The notes under the pieces are model-generated. The model saw only the letters and a list, made by a program, of their open reading frames with translations. It did not search any database and was not told the origin of the DNA. 52,642 bases of DNA from positions 1-52,642 of the IMG/VR virus record IMGVR_UViG_3300037337_000202. One strand, 5' to 3'. Position 1 is the first letter of the stretch; each line of letters starts with the position of its first letter. The position numbers were made by a program, and so were the translations under genes. Below are positions 12,800 to 20,708 of the stretch, piece after piece. The DNA comes from a virus.

Positions 12800-13030
12800 A
12801 TGAACAAAAAATCTGATGGTGTGCAAGAAATAGTTCGGTGGATGAACGAACAGATCAAGCTCCAAAAAGAGCGTGTTGTCAAGGCAGAAAATGCCCCCTC
12901 CTTTTCATACGATCAAGGTGAGTTTCTTTATAGACACCGAGAGGAAGAAACCACCCGACTTAGAACTATGGTCGAATGGAAAATTAGTACTGAAAAGTAT
13001 ATGAAGAAACTGCGCCACCAAGCCGAGTAA
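12800..13030 (+). CDS. Small hypothetical protein, leaderless mRNA
   Basis: 76 residues, strongly charged and probably helical throughout (KKSDGVQEIVRWMNEQI, RHREEETTRLRTM). No recognised family. The start is fixed by the promoter. Confidence 0.72.
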   Translation: MNKKSDGVQEIVRWMNEQIKLQKERVVKAENAPSFSYDQGEFLYRHREEETTRLRTMVEWKISTEKYMKKLRHQAE

Positions 13031-13039
13031 GAGATAAAA

Positions 13040-13069
13040 TTTTACTTTTATTCTAGCTTGTGTTATAAT
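13040..13069 (+). promoter_or_regulatory. Promoter P13040
   Basis: TTTTAC at 13040, TATAAT at 13064-13069. ATG 13093 follows a short leader with no strong Shine-Dalgarno. Confidence 0.85.
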
Positions 13070-13092
13070 AGTCCTTTAACACAAGCCTCTTT

Positions 13093-13329
13093 ATGAAATA
13101 TCTGACTCTGAACAACTCACTTGCAGTTTTTTCCCTGGCATGCAACGTGGTAGGTTCTGTTCTACTCGCGGCTAATACCGGTCATATGGCATTAGGCTAT
13201 ATGTTTTTTATCACGGGTGTGATACCGGGAACCTATCTGTTGCTAATTTCTAGTGTTAACAAAATTCTAGTCATAACAAACGTTTACTTTTTCGCAATCA
13301 ATATCTTCGGTCTATATCGTCATTGGTGA
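13093..13329 (+). CDS. Small membrane protein
   Basis: 78 residues with about three hydrophobic segments (10-28, 32-52, 55-72). Probably an inner-membrane protein. The last 50 nt of the gene are repeated at 13882-13935. Confidence 0.65.
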   Translation: MKYLTLNNSLAVFSLACNVVGSVLLAANTGHMALGYMFFITGVIPGTYLLLISSVNKILVITNVYFFAINIFGLYRHW

Positions 13330-13333
13330 AATT

Positions 13334-13810
13334 ATGCTAACATATCTAATCATCGGTAGAGTATACAATTGGAAATATCAGAAAGACTATATAATCTATC
13401 TTGGTAAAAAGGGGTTCTGGCACCAATTCAAAAAGATCAGTGATCCGCGACCTGTCTGGTGTGAAATTCTGGATGAAGATATCCCTAAATTAGAAGAATC
13501 AGACTCACACATTCGCCATGAGATATTTAGAGAAGAGTTACGTACAGAAATAAGTAAAATATACGTGGACTTTATAGCAGAGAATGCGGGTGAGCCTTTA
13601 GACAAGCCTACAATAGATAAACTTTTTATTGTAATGAATAGCTGTGTAAAGGACGTACTTTCACGCACAGTTGAGGACTTTACATATAAAGTGATCTGTG
13701 ACCACACAAACAATACTCCTGAAACTCTCAACCGCTCAGAACTTCATGTGTCAATTGATCTTATTACAGAACCGCACGGTCCAAACATGTTAGATCTGCT
13801 AGTATTCTAA
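13334..13810 (+). CDS. Hypothetical protein
   Basis: 158 residues. The first 50 residues are basic and aromatic, the rest acidic. The C-terminal YKVICDHTNNTPETLNRSEL segment recalls, from memory, the C-terminal region of some phage tail or neck proteins, but the context is not structural and I do not assign it. It starts 5 nt after the membrane gene. Confidence 0.6.
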   Translation: MLTYLIIGRVYNWKYQKDYIIYLGKKGFWHQFKKISDPRPVWCEILDEDIPKLEESDSHIRHEIFREELRTEISKIYVDFIAENAGEPLDKPTIDKLFIVMNSCVKDVLSRTVEDFTYKVICDHTNNTPETLNRSELHVSIDLITEPHGPNMLDLLVF

Positions 13811-13830
13811 ACTTTACGGAAGAGTAAATA

Positions 13831-13953
13831 ATGAACATTTTATATCTTGATTCTGACCACGTACTCAATTCTTCCTATCACAATAACAAACGTTTACTTT
13901 TTCGCAATACATATCTTCGGTCTACATCGTCATTGGTAATATATCATGAGTAA
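13831..13953 (+). pseudogene. Chimeric 40-residue ORF over a duplicated gene end
   Basis: The first third is unique. From 13882 the DNA repeats the 3' end of the membrane gene (13277-13328) with few differences, but it is read in another frame. This looks like a recombination remnant. Confidence 0.45.
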
Positions 13954-14362
13954 TTTTACACTTATCTGTCTGAGGGCCAGCGACAATTACAATAATTGGG
14001 GTGAGCTTATCGCCGGCAACTCTGTGGAGATACAGTTTTTTAGGCAAGATCAAATGCATAATGCTGTACTAATCTGGGCTGAGGCCGAATTCCATGGGCG
14101 CTTTAGTAGCATTGATTTCCTGATCGATGGAATACCCGAAGAAAAAATGAATCCCGATGAATTAGTAAAATGGGATTTTCTTTTTAATCAGCAACAAAAA
14201 CTTTTTGTCTTAATGACCAGACAAAAAGAGGCCGAGGATCTGATGGAAGCAGCAAAAGCCGAAGACGAACTTATTGCAGAAGAGCTACTGTTGGCTGAAA
14301 ATAATTATAAAACTGCTCTGCTAAATTATCATAAGTTGCAAATCAAACTTGGTTTGATGTAA
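13946..14362 (+). CDS. Hypothetical protein with C-terminal coiled coil
   Basis: 138 residues. The N-terminal 60 are beta-like (FTLICLRASDNYNNW). Residues 75-138 are Lys/Glu/Ala-rich and likely coiled coil. No recognised family. The start overlaps the previous ORF. Confidence 0.7.
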   Translation: MSNFTLICLRASDNYNNWGELIAGNSVEIQFFRQDQMHNAVLIWAEAEFHGRFSSIDFLIDGIPEEKMNPDELVKWDFLFNQQQKLFVLMTRQKEAEDLMEAAKAEDELIAEELLLAENNYKTALLNYHKLQIKLGLM

Positions 14363-14374
14363 ATAACTAATATG

Positions 14375-14428
14375 TGGAGGTAGTTCAGTAGTGTTGACTT
14401 AAATAGTGCAGAGACCCGCATCAAATTT
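14375..14428 (+). other. Possible tRNA remnant
   Basis: ATGTGG pairs with CCGCAT at the two ends and D-like and anticodon-like arms can be drawn, but no T arm is present. Probably a deleted tRNA. Confidence 0.25.
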
Positions 14429-14432
14429 TTAA

Positions 14433-14509
14433 CTCGCGTTAGCTCAGCTAGATAGAGCAAAATTCTCCTAAAGTTTAGGTCACTGGTGCAAATCCAGTAC
14501 GCGAGACCA
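14433..14509 (+). tRNA. tRNA-Arg(CCT), G55 with AG D loop
   Basis: Acceptor CTCGCGT/ACGCGAG, A and CCA. Anticodon CCT at 14467-14469. T loop TGCAAAT has G55 while 54 and 58 are normal. D loop AGCTAGATA has AG rather than GG. Confidence 0.88.
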
Positions 14510-14632
14510 TATTGAGATCATGCAGTTGGATTAGATACTATCCTGGCAAAGGCGAAGCGACCCACGGGTGTTAAATATCGAAGCGCTTCTTAATGATAAT
14601 TTGTGCAGCCTACTGCTTTTATATACTTTATT

Positions 14633-14791
14633 ATGAACAAAATGTGGAAAATCTGGGCCAAAAGTCTAGGTGAAAAATCCGGTGCGACAGATGCAGAGTC
14701 TGATCGCATCGCTTTAGTTAGAACTGCTATTCTTTCAATATATATTATTACAAACCTGTTTATTGTAGCAGGAGTGATACGACAATGGTAA
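14633..14791 (+). CDS. Small single-pass membrane protein
   Basis: 52 residues. A basic N-terminal half (MNKMWKIWAKSLGEKSG) precedes one hydrophobic segment at about 29-49. It lies directly before glyA and may be the first gene of the metabolic block. The 120 nt upstream, after tRNA-Arg, contain no gene. Confidence 0.6.
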   Translation: MNKMWKIWAKSLGEKSGATDAESDRIALVRTAILSIYIITNLFIVAGVIRQW

Positions 14792-14798
14792 CCTAATT

Positions 14799-15944
14799 AT
14801 GCTAGACAACAAACTTAAACTTATTTTAGAAAAAGAAAAAATCAGGCAAGATACTACGGTTGAACTAATCGCAAGTGAAAACTTTACCAGTCAGGCCGTA
14901 ATGGATCTTTGTGGTAGCATTTTTACCAACAAGTACGCCGAAGGCCTGCCTGGCAAACGTTACTATAATGGCTGTGAATATGTAGATGATATCGAGACAC
15001 TGGCTATTGATTATGCCACTGAGCTTTTCAATTGTGGCTATGCTAATGTCCAACCACATTCTGGCGCCAATGCAAACCTGGCTGTATTTAAAGCATTCCT
15101 TACTCCTGGTGATGTTATCGTTGGTATGGACCTATCAAGTGGTGGTCATTTAAGTCACGGTTCCAGTGTCAATGTTAGTGGTGCTTGGTTTACTCAGGTT
15201 AGCTATGGTGTTGATTCTAGGGGCTTTATTGATTACGATGCAGTAGCAGAATTGGTTTCTTTTACCAAACCTAAAATGGTAATTGCCGGTGCTAGTGCAT
15301 ATAGTCAAGTAATCGACTGGGCTAAATTCCGGGAAATTGCAGATAGTGTCGGGGCTGTATTTCTGGCTGATATTGCTCATTATTCTGGACTAATTGCCGG
15401 GCGTCAATATCCAAGTCCCTTTCCATATGCCGATGTGGTGACTTCTACAACGCATAAAGGGCTTCGTGGCCCACGCGGCGGAATTATCCTGTGGAATGAT
15501 CCCGAGTTCAGTAGGCAATTAAATTCTGCTGTATTTCCCGGCACCCAAGGTGGCCCATTGATGCATATTATTGCTGCTAAGGCACAATGTTTTTATGAGG
15601 CCTTACAACCAGAGTTTGAACTGTACGCCCGCCGTATTCGTATTAATGCTCATGCAATGGCACAAACATTTCTAGATGCTGGGGTTAATATCATTAGCGG
15701 CAGTACGCAATGTCATATGATGACCATTGATCTAACTAAGGAAAAATACAGTGGTAAAGAGTTTGCTGATCTACTTGAACTAAATGGTATCACGGTAAAT
15801 AAGAATGGTGTACCAGGTGACAAACGCGGTTTCGTGCAGACCAGTGGAATTAGGCTTGGGGTAGCGGCAGAAACTACTCGCGGCCATGGTGAGGCCTGGT
15901 TCAAGGAATTAGCCAATAAAATTATTGTTTTACTAAGAATGTGA
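14799..15944 (+). CDS. glyA: Serine hydroxymethyltransferase
   Basis: 381 residues, about 35 shorter than E. coli GlyA but complete in its core. It converts serine and tetrahydrofolate to glycine and 5,10-methylene-tetrahydrofolate, using pyridoxal phosphate. Visible signatures are ELIASENF at 22-29, YAEGLPGKRYYNG at 46-58, the HSGANAN segment near 87, DIAHYSGLIAG near 191, and the PLP-lysine motif TSTTHKGLRGPRGG with Lys220. The methylene-folate it makes is the cofactor of ThyA (35032), so it probably supports dTMP synthesis. It starts 7 nt after the membrane ORF and overlaps the next gene. Confidence 0.95.
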   Translation: MLDNKLKLILEKEKIRQDTTVELIASENFTSQAVMDLCGSIFTNKYAEGLPGKRYYNGCEYVDDIETLAIDYATELFNCGYANVQPHSGANANLAVFKAFLTPGDVIVGMDLSSGGHLSHGSSVNVSGAWFTQVSYGVDSRGFIDYDAVAELVSFTKPKMVIAGASAYSQVIDWAKFREIADSVGAVFLADIAHYSGLIAGRQYPSPFPYADVVTSTTHKGLRGPRGGIILWNDPEFSRQLNSAVFPGTQGGPLMHIIAAKAQCFYEALQPEFELYARRIRINAHAMAQTFLDAGVNIISGSTQCHMMTIDLTKEKYSGKEFADLLELNGITVNKNGVPGDKRGFVQTSGIRLGVAAETTRGHGEAWFKELANKIIVLLRM

Positions 15945-15955
15945 ACAAGTTAACT

Positions 15956-16561
15956 ATGACAGACGATGAACTTACCTATTCAACCCACGTTAATCTTAGG
16001 CATTGGTATGATAAATTATGGTTATCAAAAGAGTTAGGATATTTTGCTGGAAACACTCCGATACCTAAAAATAGTGTCTATATAATTCGCCCAAGGATAA
16101 ATTTACATGGCTGCGGTTTAAATGCTAAAATAGGATTCTGCAATAAAGATAAGCAAATTCCACTTCATTGTTTTTGGTCTGAGGTATTCCATGGCGATCA
16201 TATGACCATAGATTATACATTAGTTAATGAACAATGGGTGCAAGGTAGCACATTTATAGGTTTCAACACTTGGAGTGATTTAGTACACTTTAGTAGTTGG
16301 AATAGACATAATATGAAATTCAATCTGCCGCCTATATTTGATGAACTAAAACAATCATCTAATAAACTCGAATATATCAACATAGAACTTATAGGCAAAA
16401 AAATCATCGAGGTACATTTACGGAGCAATTCGGACCCGGTAATGTATGATAACTTTATTCCTATTTGGGACGAAGGTCAAGTGTGCCCGAACGACTATAT
16501 TAGAATAGATGACCGGCAATCTCATATTGATAGACTAGGGTTTTTTGCAAAAAATAACTAA
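15956..16561 (+). CDS. Hypothetical protein in metabolic block
   Basis: About 201 residues from ATG 15956. The frame is open from ATG 15941, which overlaps the glyA stop. Rich in Trp, His and Asn with no known motif. It lies between glyA and sdhB with tight spacing, so it is co-transcribed with them. Function not recognised. Confidence 0.7.
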   Translation: MTDDELTYSTHVNLRHWYDKLWLSKELGYFAGNTPIPKNSVYIIRPRINLHGCGLNAKIGFCNKDKQIPLHCFWSEVFHGDHMTIDYTLVNEQWVQGSTFIGFNTWSDLVHFSSWNRHNMKFNLPPIFDELKQSSNKLEYINIELIGKKIIEVHLRSNSDPVMYDNFIPIWDEGQVCPNDYIRIDDRQSHIDRLGFFAKNN

Positions 16562-16564
16562 CAC

Positions 16565-17371
16565 ATGAAAAAAATATCCAGCCCAATTCTTTTAACAAAA
16601 GTTAAAAAGAAACTTGACACCTTACTATCAGTACCTAAAACAGAGTCTGAGTCAGTTGACGAAACTGCATTTCTTAGAACATTTAAAATCTATCGGTATG
16701 ACCCAGAAAAGGATGCTAAACCTTACATGCAGACAATTCAGGTAGAGTTAGACGGCTCCGAAAGAATGCTACTTGATGTTCTAATGAAATTAAAAAGGGT
16801 TGATCCATCCATTTCGTTTCGACGTTCCTGCCGAGAGGGTGTATGTGGTTCTGATGCCATGAATATCAACGGTAAGAATGGTCTAGCCTGCATTACAAAC
16901 ATGAATACCCTAAAAGGAGTAATTACCCTTAAGCCACTTCCTGGTTTACCAGTCATTAGAGATATTATTGTCGACATGACGCAATTCTTTAAGCAATATA
17001 ACAGTATTAGACCTTATCTAATTAATAACAGCATTCCTCCAGAGAAGGAGCGCCTGCAAAGCCCAGAAGAACGCGATGAATTAAACGGTCTGTATGAGTG
17101 TATTCTATGTGCCAGTTGTTCAACTGCCTGTCCAAGTTTTTGGTGGAATCCTGATAAATTTGTCGGACCAGCCGGATTGCTGCAAGCATATCGATTTATT
17201 GCAGACAGTCGCGACGAAGCGACTGCCGAACGATTAGATAATCTAGAAGATCCATATCGACTGTTTCGTTGTCACTCAATTATGAATTGTGTAGATGTTT
17301 GCCCTAAAGGGTTGAATCCCACCAAAGCGATTGGCAAAATCAAGGAAATGTTAGTAATTAGATCGATTTAA
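16565..17371 (+). CDS. sdhB: Succinate dehydrogenase iron-sulfur subunit
   Basis: 268 residues, full length. SdhB carries electrons from the SdhA flavin to quinone at the inner membrane. All cluster ligands are present: [2Fe-2S] SCREGVCGSDAMN...AC (Cys89, Cys94, Asp97, Cys109); [4Fe-4S] and [3Fe-4S] ECILCASCSTACP (Cys179, 182, 185, 189) and CHSIMNCVDVCPKG (Cys236, 242, 246). The wording of the motifs resembles betaproteobacterial SdhB, suggesting the host. There is no SdhA, C or D here, so it would have to join host subunits. It lies directly upstream of an alternative oxidase. Confidence 0.95.
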   Translation: MKKISSPILLTKVKKKLDTLLSVPKTESESVDETAFLRTFKIYRYDPEKDAKPYMQTIQVELDGSERMLLDVLMKLKRVDPSISFRRSCREGVCGSDAMNINGKNGLACITNMNTLKGVITLKPLPGLPVIRDIIVDMTQFFKQYNSIRPYLINNSIPPEKERLQSPEERDELNGLYECILCASCSTACPSFWWNPDKFVGPAGLLQAYRFIADSRDEATAERLDNLEDPYRLFRCHSIMNCVDVCPKGLNPTKAIGKIKEMLVIRSI

Positions 17372-17377
17372 AAAACT

Positions 17378-17617
17378 ATGACTGAACATTACAAACATCT
17401 ACCTAAAACATTTAGTGATAAATTAGCCAAAAAGGTTACTATGATTTTGCGATGGATCGCAGATACATTTTTTATGAAACAATACGGCCATAGAGCAGTT
17501 GTACTTGAAACAATTGCTGCTGTCCCTGGAATGGCTGGAGGTATGTGGATTCATTTAAAAAGTCTACGGCAAATGAAAACCGGCTATGGTCCTAAAATTC
17601 GTATGTTATTGGCTTAG
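17378..17617 (+). pseudogene. aox: Truncated alternative oxidase, 5' part
   Basis: 79 residues matching the first third of AOX: RAVVLETIAAVPGM, GMWIHLKSLR and GYGPKIR, ending in TAG just before the SAENERMH ligand motif would begin. The endonuclease gene on the other strand starts its stop codon at the next base. A complete but diverged AOX follows at 18686. One of the six di-iron ligands is present, so it cannot work as an oxidase. It begins 6 nt after sdhB. Confidence 0.9.
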
Positions 17618-18562
17618 TTATTTGAATCTGGTCATTCCTAGGTAATAACCATCTGGGGCAGTGCCTCCATTTTTTACTGTTACATTGTTCAATCCATTGG
17701 TATATCTTTTATATGGGTTTTTCTTGCTGATAATACGACCCTTATGGTACCCGATTGGTATTTCATCCGCTGTATCTAACATTATAGATTCTACTCCGTT
17801 GGTATACCATATCTTATTTTTTGTAGCACTCTCCTTTAGCAATCCTAATTTGAACCCAGATGGAATTTCCTGATGTGATGGAATAGATGTAAGATTAACA
17901 CCATCATTTATAAAAATATAACCCGTAGTTCTTGGTGTACTTGTTCCTTTTCGATATCCAGATGGTGTCGGTGATTCCTTCAATATTCTAGTGGATATAT
18001 CACCATTAGTTATCCATATGTGTGTGTTTTTTAAAACTAGTTTGCCTAACACACATCCAGCAGGAATACTGCAACTAATATCAATTCGTCTATTGTCAAT
18101 CCCATCATTACACCATCTGAATTGTATATTACTTCCCATATTAAATCCGTTTGGAACTACATCCTCATTAGATAAAAAAATGTTTTTATTCCCGTTGGTA
18201 TATTTTAGTTTTCCATAATTTGCTGAGTTTTCTCCAGAATAATATTTACTATAGTTTTTAGATGCTTCGATTTTTAGCTTTTCATAAAATCTTGAGTTAA
18301 CATACTTTAATCCTGGTGTTCTAAACATATTAAACGCAAAATACATCTTATACCAATTTTTACTATCCAGTCTTTGCATTTTAAGCAAACAATAATGACA
18401 TAAAAAATGCTCTCTAGCTGTTAACTTTACCATATTAGAATCTACATCTGTACCGCCCAAAGACCTGGGTAATATATGATGATTTTCACCATACTGTGTC
18501 TTGGTAAGAGGAAAGCATTTTCTATTATCAATAATTTGATTATAAAGTTTTTCGTAGTTCAT
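17618..18562 (-). CDS. HNH homing endonuclease with C-terminal NG-repeat modules
   Basis: 314 residues. The N-terminal 75 hold an HNH nuclease (ENHHILPRSLGG, then NMVKLTAREHFLCHYCLL). From about residue 120 there are several copies of a unit of the form (W/Y)ITNG...IPxGYxKGR, the same module as at the ends of the endonucleases at 860 and 41771. It is probably a DNA-binding repeat. The gene is antisense to its neighbours and sits exactly at the end of a truncated AOX, next to a full AOX copy, so it is the likely agent of that rearrangement. Confidence 0.88.
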   Translation of the reverse strand: MNYEKLYNQIIDNRKCFPLTKTQYGENHHILPRSLGGTDVDSNMVKLTAREHFLCHYCLLKMQRLDSKNWYKMYFAFNMFRTPGLKYVNSRFYEKLKIEASKNYSKYYSGENSANYGKLKYTNGNKNIFLSNEDVVPNGFNMGSNIQFRWCNDGIDNRRIDISCSIPAGCVLGKLVLKNTHIWITNGDISTRILKESPTPSGYRKGTSTPRTTGYIFINDGVNLTSIPSHQEIPSGFKLGLLKESATKNKIWYTNGVESIMLDTADEIPIGYHKGRIISKKNPYKRYTNGLNNVTVKNGGTAPDGYYLGMTRFK

Positions 18563-18685
18563 TTTTAGTCCATGTATTAATTATCATATTATATTTATGA
18601 TTATAGGATAATGAAAGAAAGCATCTAATTATATAATTAAGAATTTTTATAAATAGAATGTGTAAATTAAAATTTAGGAAACAGA

Positions 18686-19270
18686 ATGTTGAATGTTAGA
18701 GATAGATTTGCTAAAAGATTGACTAAATGTTTGAGCTTTGTGGCTCATGCGTTTTTTGCAAAAAGATATGGGCCTAGAGCGGTTGTACTTGAAACGATTG
18801 CCGCAGTTCCAGGTATGGTTGCGGGTATGTGGTTACACCTTAAAAGCCTTAGAAAAATGAAGCCTGGGTATGGTCCTAAAATAAGGATTATGATGGCTTC
18901 AGCAGAAAATGAAAGAATGCATTTAATGACTTTCATGGAAATAGTTAGACCAAATTGGTTTGAGCGTATTTTGGTATTAATTGCACAAGGAATTTTTTGG
19001 CATGTATATCTTGTTGTTTTCATATTCTTTCCTAGAACTGCCCACAGAATTGTTGGATATTTCGAGGAAGAAGCAGTCATTAGTTACACTGATTATCTAG
19101 CACAGGTAGATGCTAATCCAGAACTAAATGTCATAGCTCCTAAATTGGCTATTGATTACTGGAAGCTGCCCGCTGATGCCAGGCTTCGTGATGTCATCAT
19201 TGCAGTTAGAAATGATGAAATGGAACATAGTAAGGTAAATCATGCCTATGCCGACGAAAAGGATCATTAA
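18686..19270 (+). CDS. aox: Alternative oxidase (ubiquinol oxidase)
   Basis: 194 residues, near the core length of bacterial AOX. AOX is a di-iron, membrane-attached enzyme that oxidises ubiquinol and reduces oxygen to water without pumping protons. Ligand motifs are complete: LET (Glu36), NERMH (Glu76, His79), FEEEA (about Glu128) and RNDEMEH (Glu178, His181). RIVGYFEEEA, DYWKLPADARLRDV and the monotopic membrane helix near 93-116 fit the family. It has AGGAAACAG before its ATG. It shares about the first 70 residues with the truncated copy at 17378. With SdhB it forms a short electron route around the quinone pool. Confidence 0.95.
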   Translation: MLNVRDRFAKRLTKCLSFVAHAFFAKRYGPRAVVLETIAAVPGMVAGMWLHLKSLRKMKPGYGPKIRIMMASAENERMHLMTFMEIVRPNWFERILVLIAQGIFWHVYLVVFIFFPRTAHRIVGYFEEEAVISYTDYLAQVDANPELNVIAPKLAIDYWKLPADARLRDVIIAVRNDEMEHSKVNHAYADEKDH

Positions 19271-19276
19271 CATAAT

Positions 19277-19450
19277 ATGCTTTATATTCTAAAATCTGCT
19301 TGGGCTAAACATAAACTTTTTGTTGCAAAAGGTCAACCTGGAATTTATCCGAAAATGCGAGATCCTAATCTATTACCTAAATGTTATGAAATGACGGAAA
19401 CAGAAAAACTTCATGCCATGAAAACGTTCGTACAAAAATATCCATTTTAA
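19277..19450 (+). CDS. Small hypothetical protein after AOX
   Basis: 57 residues, basic, starting 6 nt after the AOX stop and probably co-transcribed. No recognised family. Confidence 0.6.
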   Translation: MLYILKSAWAKHKLFVAKGQPGIYPKMRDPNLLPKCYEMTETEKLHAMKTFVQKYPF

Positions 19451-19620
19451 TGAATAAAATTGCAATTATAGGTACCGCAGGAAGGGATAAAAACCCCATA
19501 TTTTTAGTCGAATTGCAAATCTAGGTAGACACTATGCCGAAATAAAGCGAGTACTCGCTTTGGAAAATCGCTGCAAGGAGCAGGCTGCCCTGATTGTCCT
19601 GCTACAGAAGCAACTCCCAT
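19450..19620 (+). pseudogene. Broken gene, possibly Rossmann-like
   Basis: ATG 19450 (overlapping the previous stop) gives MNKIAIIGTAGRDKNP, a nucleotide-binding-like start, but stops after 24 residues. A second frame is open from about 19495 to TAG at 19618 and encodes a helical segment (YAEIKRVLALENRCKEQ). One frameshift would join them. Confidence 0.4.
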
Positions 19621-19623
19621 AGA

Positions 19624-19653
19624 TTTTACTTTTATTGTTGTCTGTGTTATAAT
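19624..19653 (+). promoter_or_regulatory. Promoter P19624
   Basis: TTTTAC at 19624, TATAAT at 19648-19653, followed by the ACACATATCAACC leader. Confidence 0.87.
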
Positions 19654-19680
19654 AAACACATATCAACCGAGACCTACAAA

Positions 19681-19878
19681 ATGTTTGAACTTACTCTTCT
19701 CAACTTTACTATACGGGTCTATGTCAAAGACCGCCGCTGTAAATCTGGTGAGCGTATCTTGAATACTTATTTTTACCGTTCGAAGAATTACCAATGGATG
19801 CTTGAAGAAGTCCGGCACCTGCAATCTGGTCTGTATCCTGTTGAAAAGTCCCGTATTGAGGTAGATCAAGTAGCATGA
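19681..19878 (+). CDS. Small protein of the KDxR-SGER paralogue pair
   Basis: 65 residues from ATG 19681, the first start after the promoter leader. FTIRVYVKDRRCKSGERI matches the protein at 9254. Its stop overlaps the next start. Function unknown. Confidence 0.7.
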   Translation: MFELTLLNFTIRVYVKDRRCKSGERILNTYFYRSKNYQWMLEEVRHLQSGLYPVEKSRIEVDQVA

Positions 19879-20381
19879 CTCCTGTTTTGATTACCTTTAA
19901 AAATGCCATGGCATCTGGTCAATATCTCCGAACTATGATAACAGGAGATATGTCAGATTATCCTGAGTTTAAACCTTTCTATAATCCACAACAGATGCTT
20001 GAAATGGGTGTATTCGAGGGTAAGTACCTAAACTCATGTGCTTCTGAATACCCTGAAAGTTGGTTTCGATATGCTATTTTATCCAATACACCCGATGAAA
20101 AGGTTAATTTCTTCAAGCTAAAATCTAGGCTGCCAACATCTTGGTGGAACGAAAAAGGTCTTATTAACAAACAAGATCCACGCGGATGGTTTGAATGGTA
20201 CTGCCGGTTTTACATGGGTCGCCGTACCGATGATGATCTCCGTCAGGTCAAACGATGGAAGCAGATAGCCAGACATTCTGCGCAGGTCAAGAAAAACGGT
20301 TTGGGTGATCCTAGCATTCGCCCGCGCCAGCGCCAGACCCTGCTCCAGTGGGCTTGGAATGCTTTCCCTGACGCAGTGTAG
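19875..20381 (+). CDS. Conserved protein with DPRGWFEWYCRFYMGRR motif
   Basis: 168 residues. The segment DPRGWFEWYCRFYMGRR, followed by RQVKRWKQIARHSAQV and RPRQRQTLLQWA, is one I recall as highly conserved in uncharacterised proteins of phages and some eukaryotes. The function is not known to me. The motif is rich in Trp, Arg and Tyr, so nucleic-acid contact is plausible but is inference. Start overlaps the previous stop. Confidence 0.75.
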   Translation: MTPVLITFKNAMASGQYLRTMITGDMSDYPEFKPFYNPQQMLEMGVFEGKYLNSCASEYPESWFRYAILSNTPDEKVNFFKLKSRLPTSWWNEKGLINKQDPRGWFEWYCRFYMGRRTDDDLRQVKRWKQIARHSAQVKKNGLGDPSIRPRQRQTLLQWAWNAFPDAV

Positions 20382-20382
20382 A

Positions 20383-20412
20383 TTTTACTTTTATCCTCTC
20401 TTGTGGTATGAT
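20383..20412 (+). promoter_or_regulatory. Promoter P20383 (leaderless type)
   Basis: TTTTAC at 20383, -10 TATGAT at 20407-20412, ATG 5 nt later. Confidence 0.83.
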
Positions 20413-20417
20413 TACCT

Positions 20418-20618
20418 ATGAACAAAAAATACACTCTCCTTCAAAATCGGCTCGGCTATACTGCTGGTGTCACCGTCTACGAGTACATGCGCCACGACTA
20501 TGGCTGCAGCCGGGATGACGAGGATGCAACCGGTGAGCGCCACCTCTCGGTGACTGTCAGCCCGGACGGCGGTGCACCCTTCTTTACCGCCCCTGTTTCA
20601 ATCCTTAAAGCTCAATGA
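20418..20618 (+). CDS. Small hypothetical protein, leaderless mRNA
   Basis: 66 residues, with YEYMRHDYGCSRDDEDATGERHL in the middle. No recognised family. The start is fixed by the promoter. Confidence 0.68.
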   Translation: MNKKYTLLQNRLGYTAGVTVYEYMRHDYGCSRDDEDATGERHLSVTVSPDGGAPFFTAPVSILKAQ

Positions 20619-20708
20619 TGACTGAAAAATTCCGACGACTTCAGGGCGAACTGTAATTTTTATTTTATCAGTATTATTTTCGTAATTATAAGTCAAGAAC
20701 TCAAGCAA

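Noticed and set aside
13334-13810. Tail sheath or tail tube protein
   Set aside because: A short C-terminal stretch is similar, but the protein is far too small and no structural genes are nearby.
14521-14575. 16S rRNA-like fragment (GGATTAGATAC then CCTGG)
   Set aside because: Only about 11 contiguous bases match and the flanks do not align with rRNA. Probably chance.
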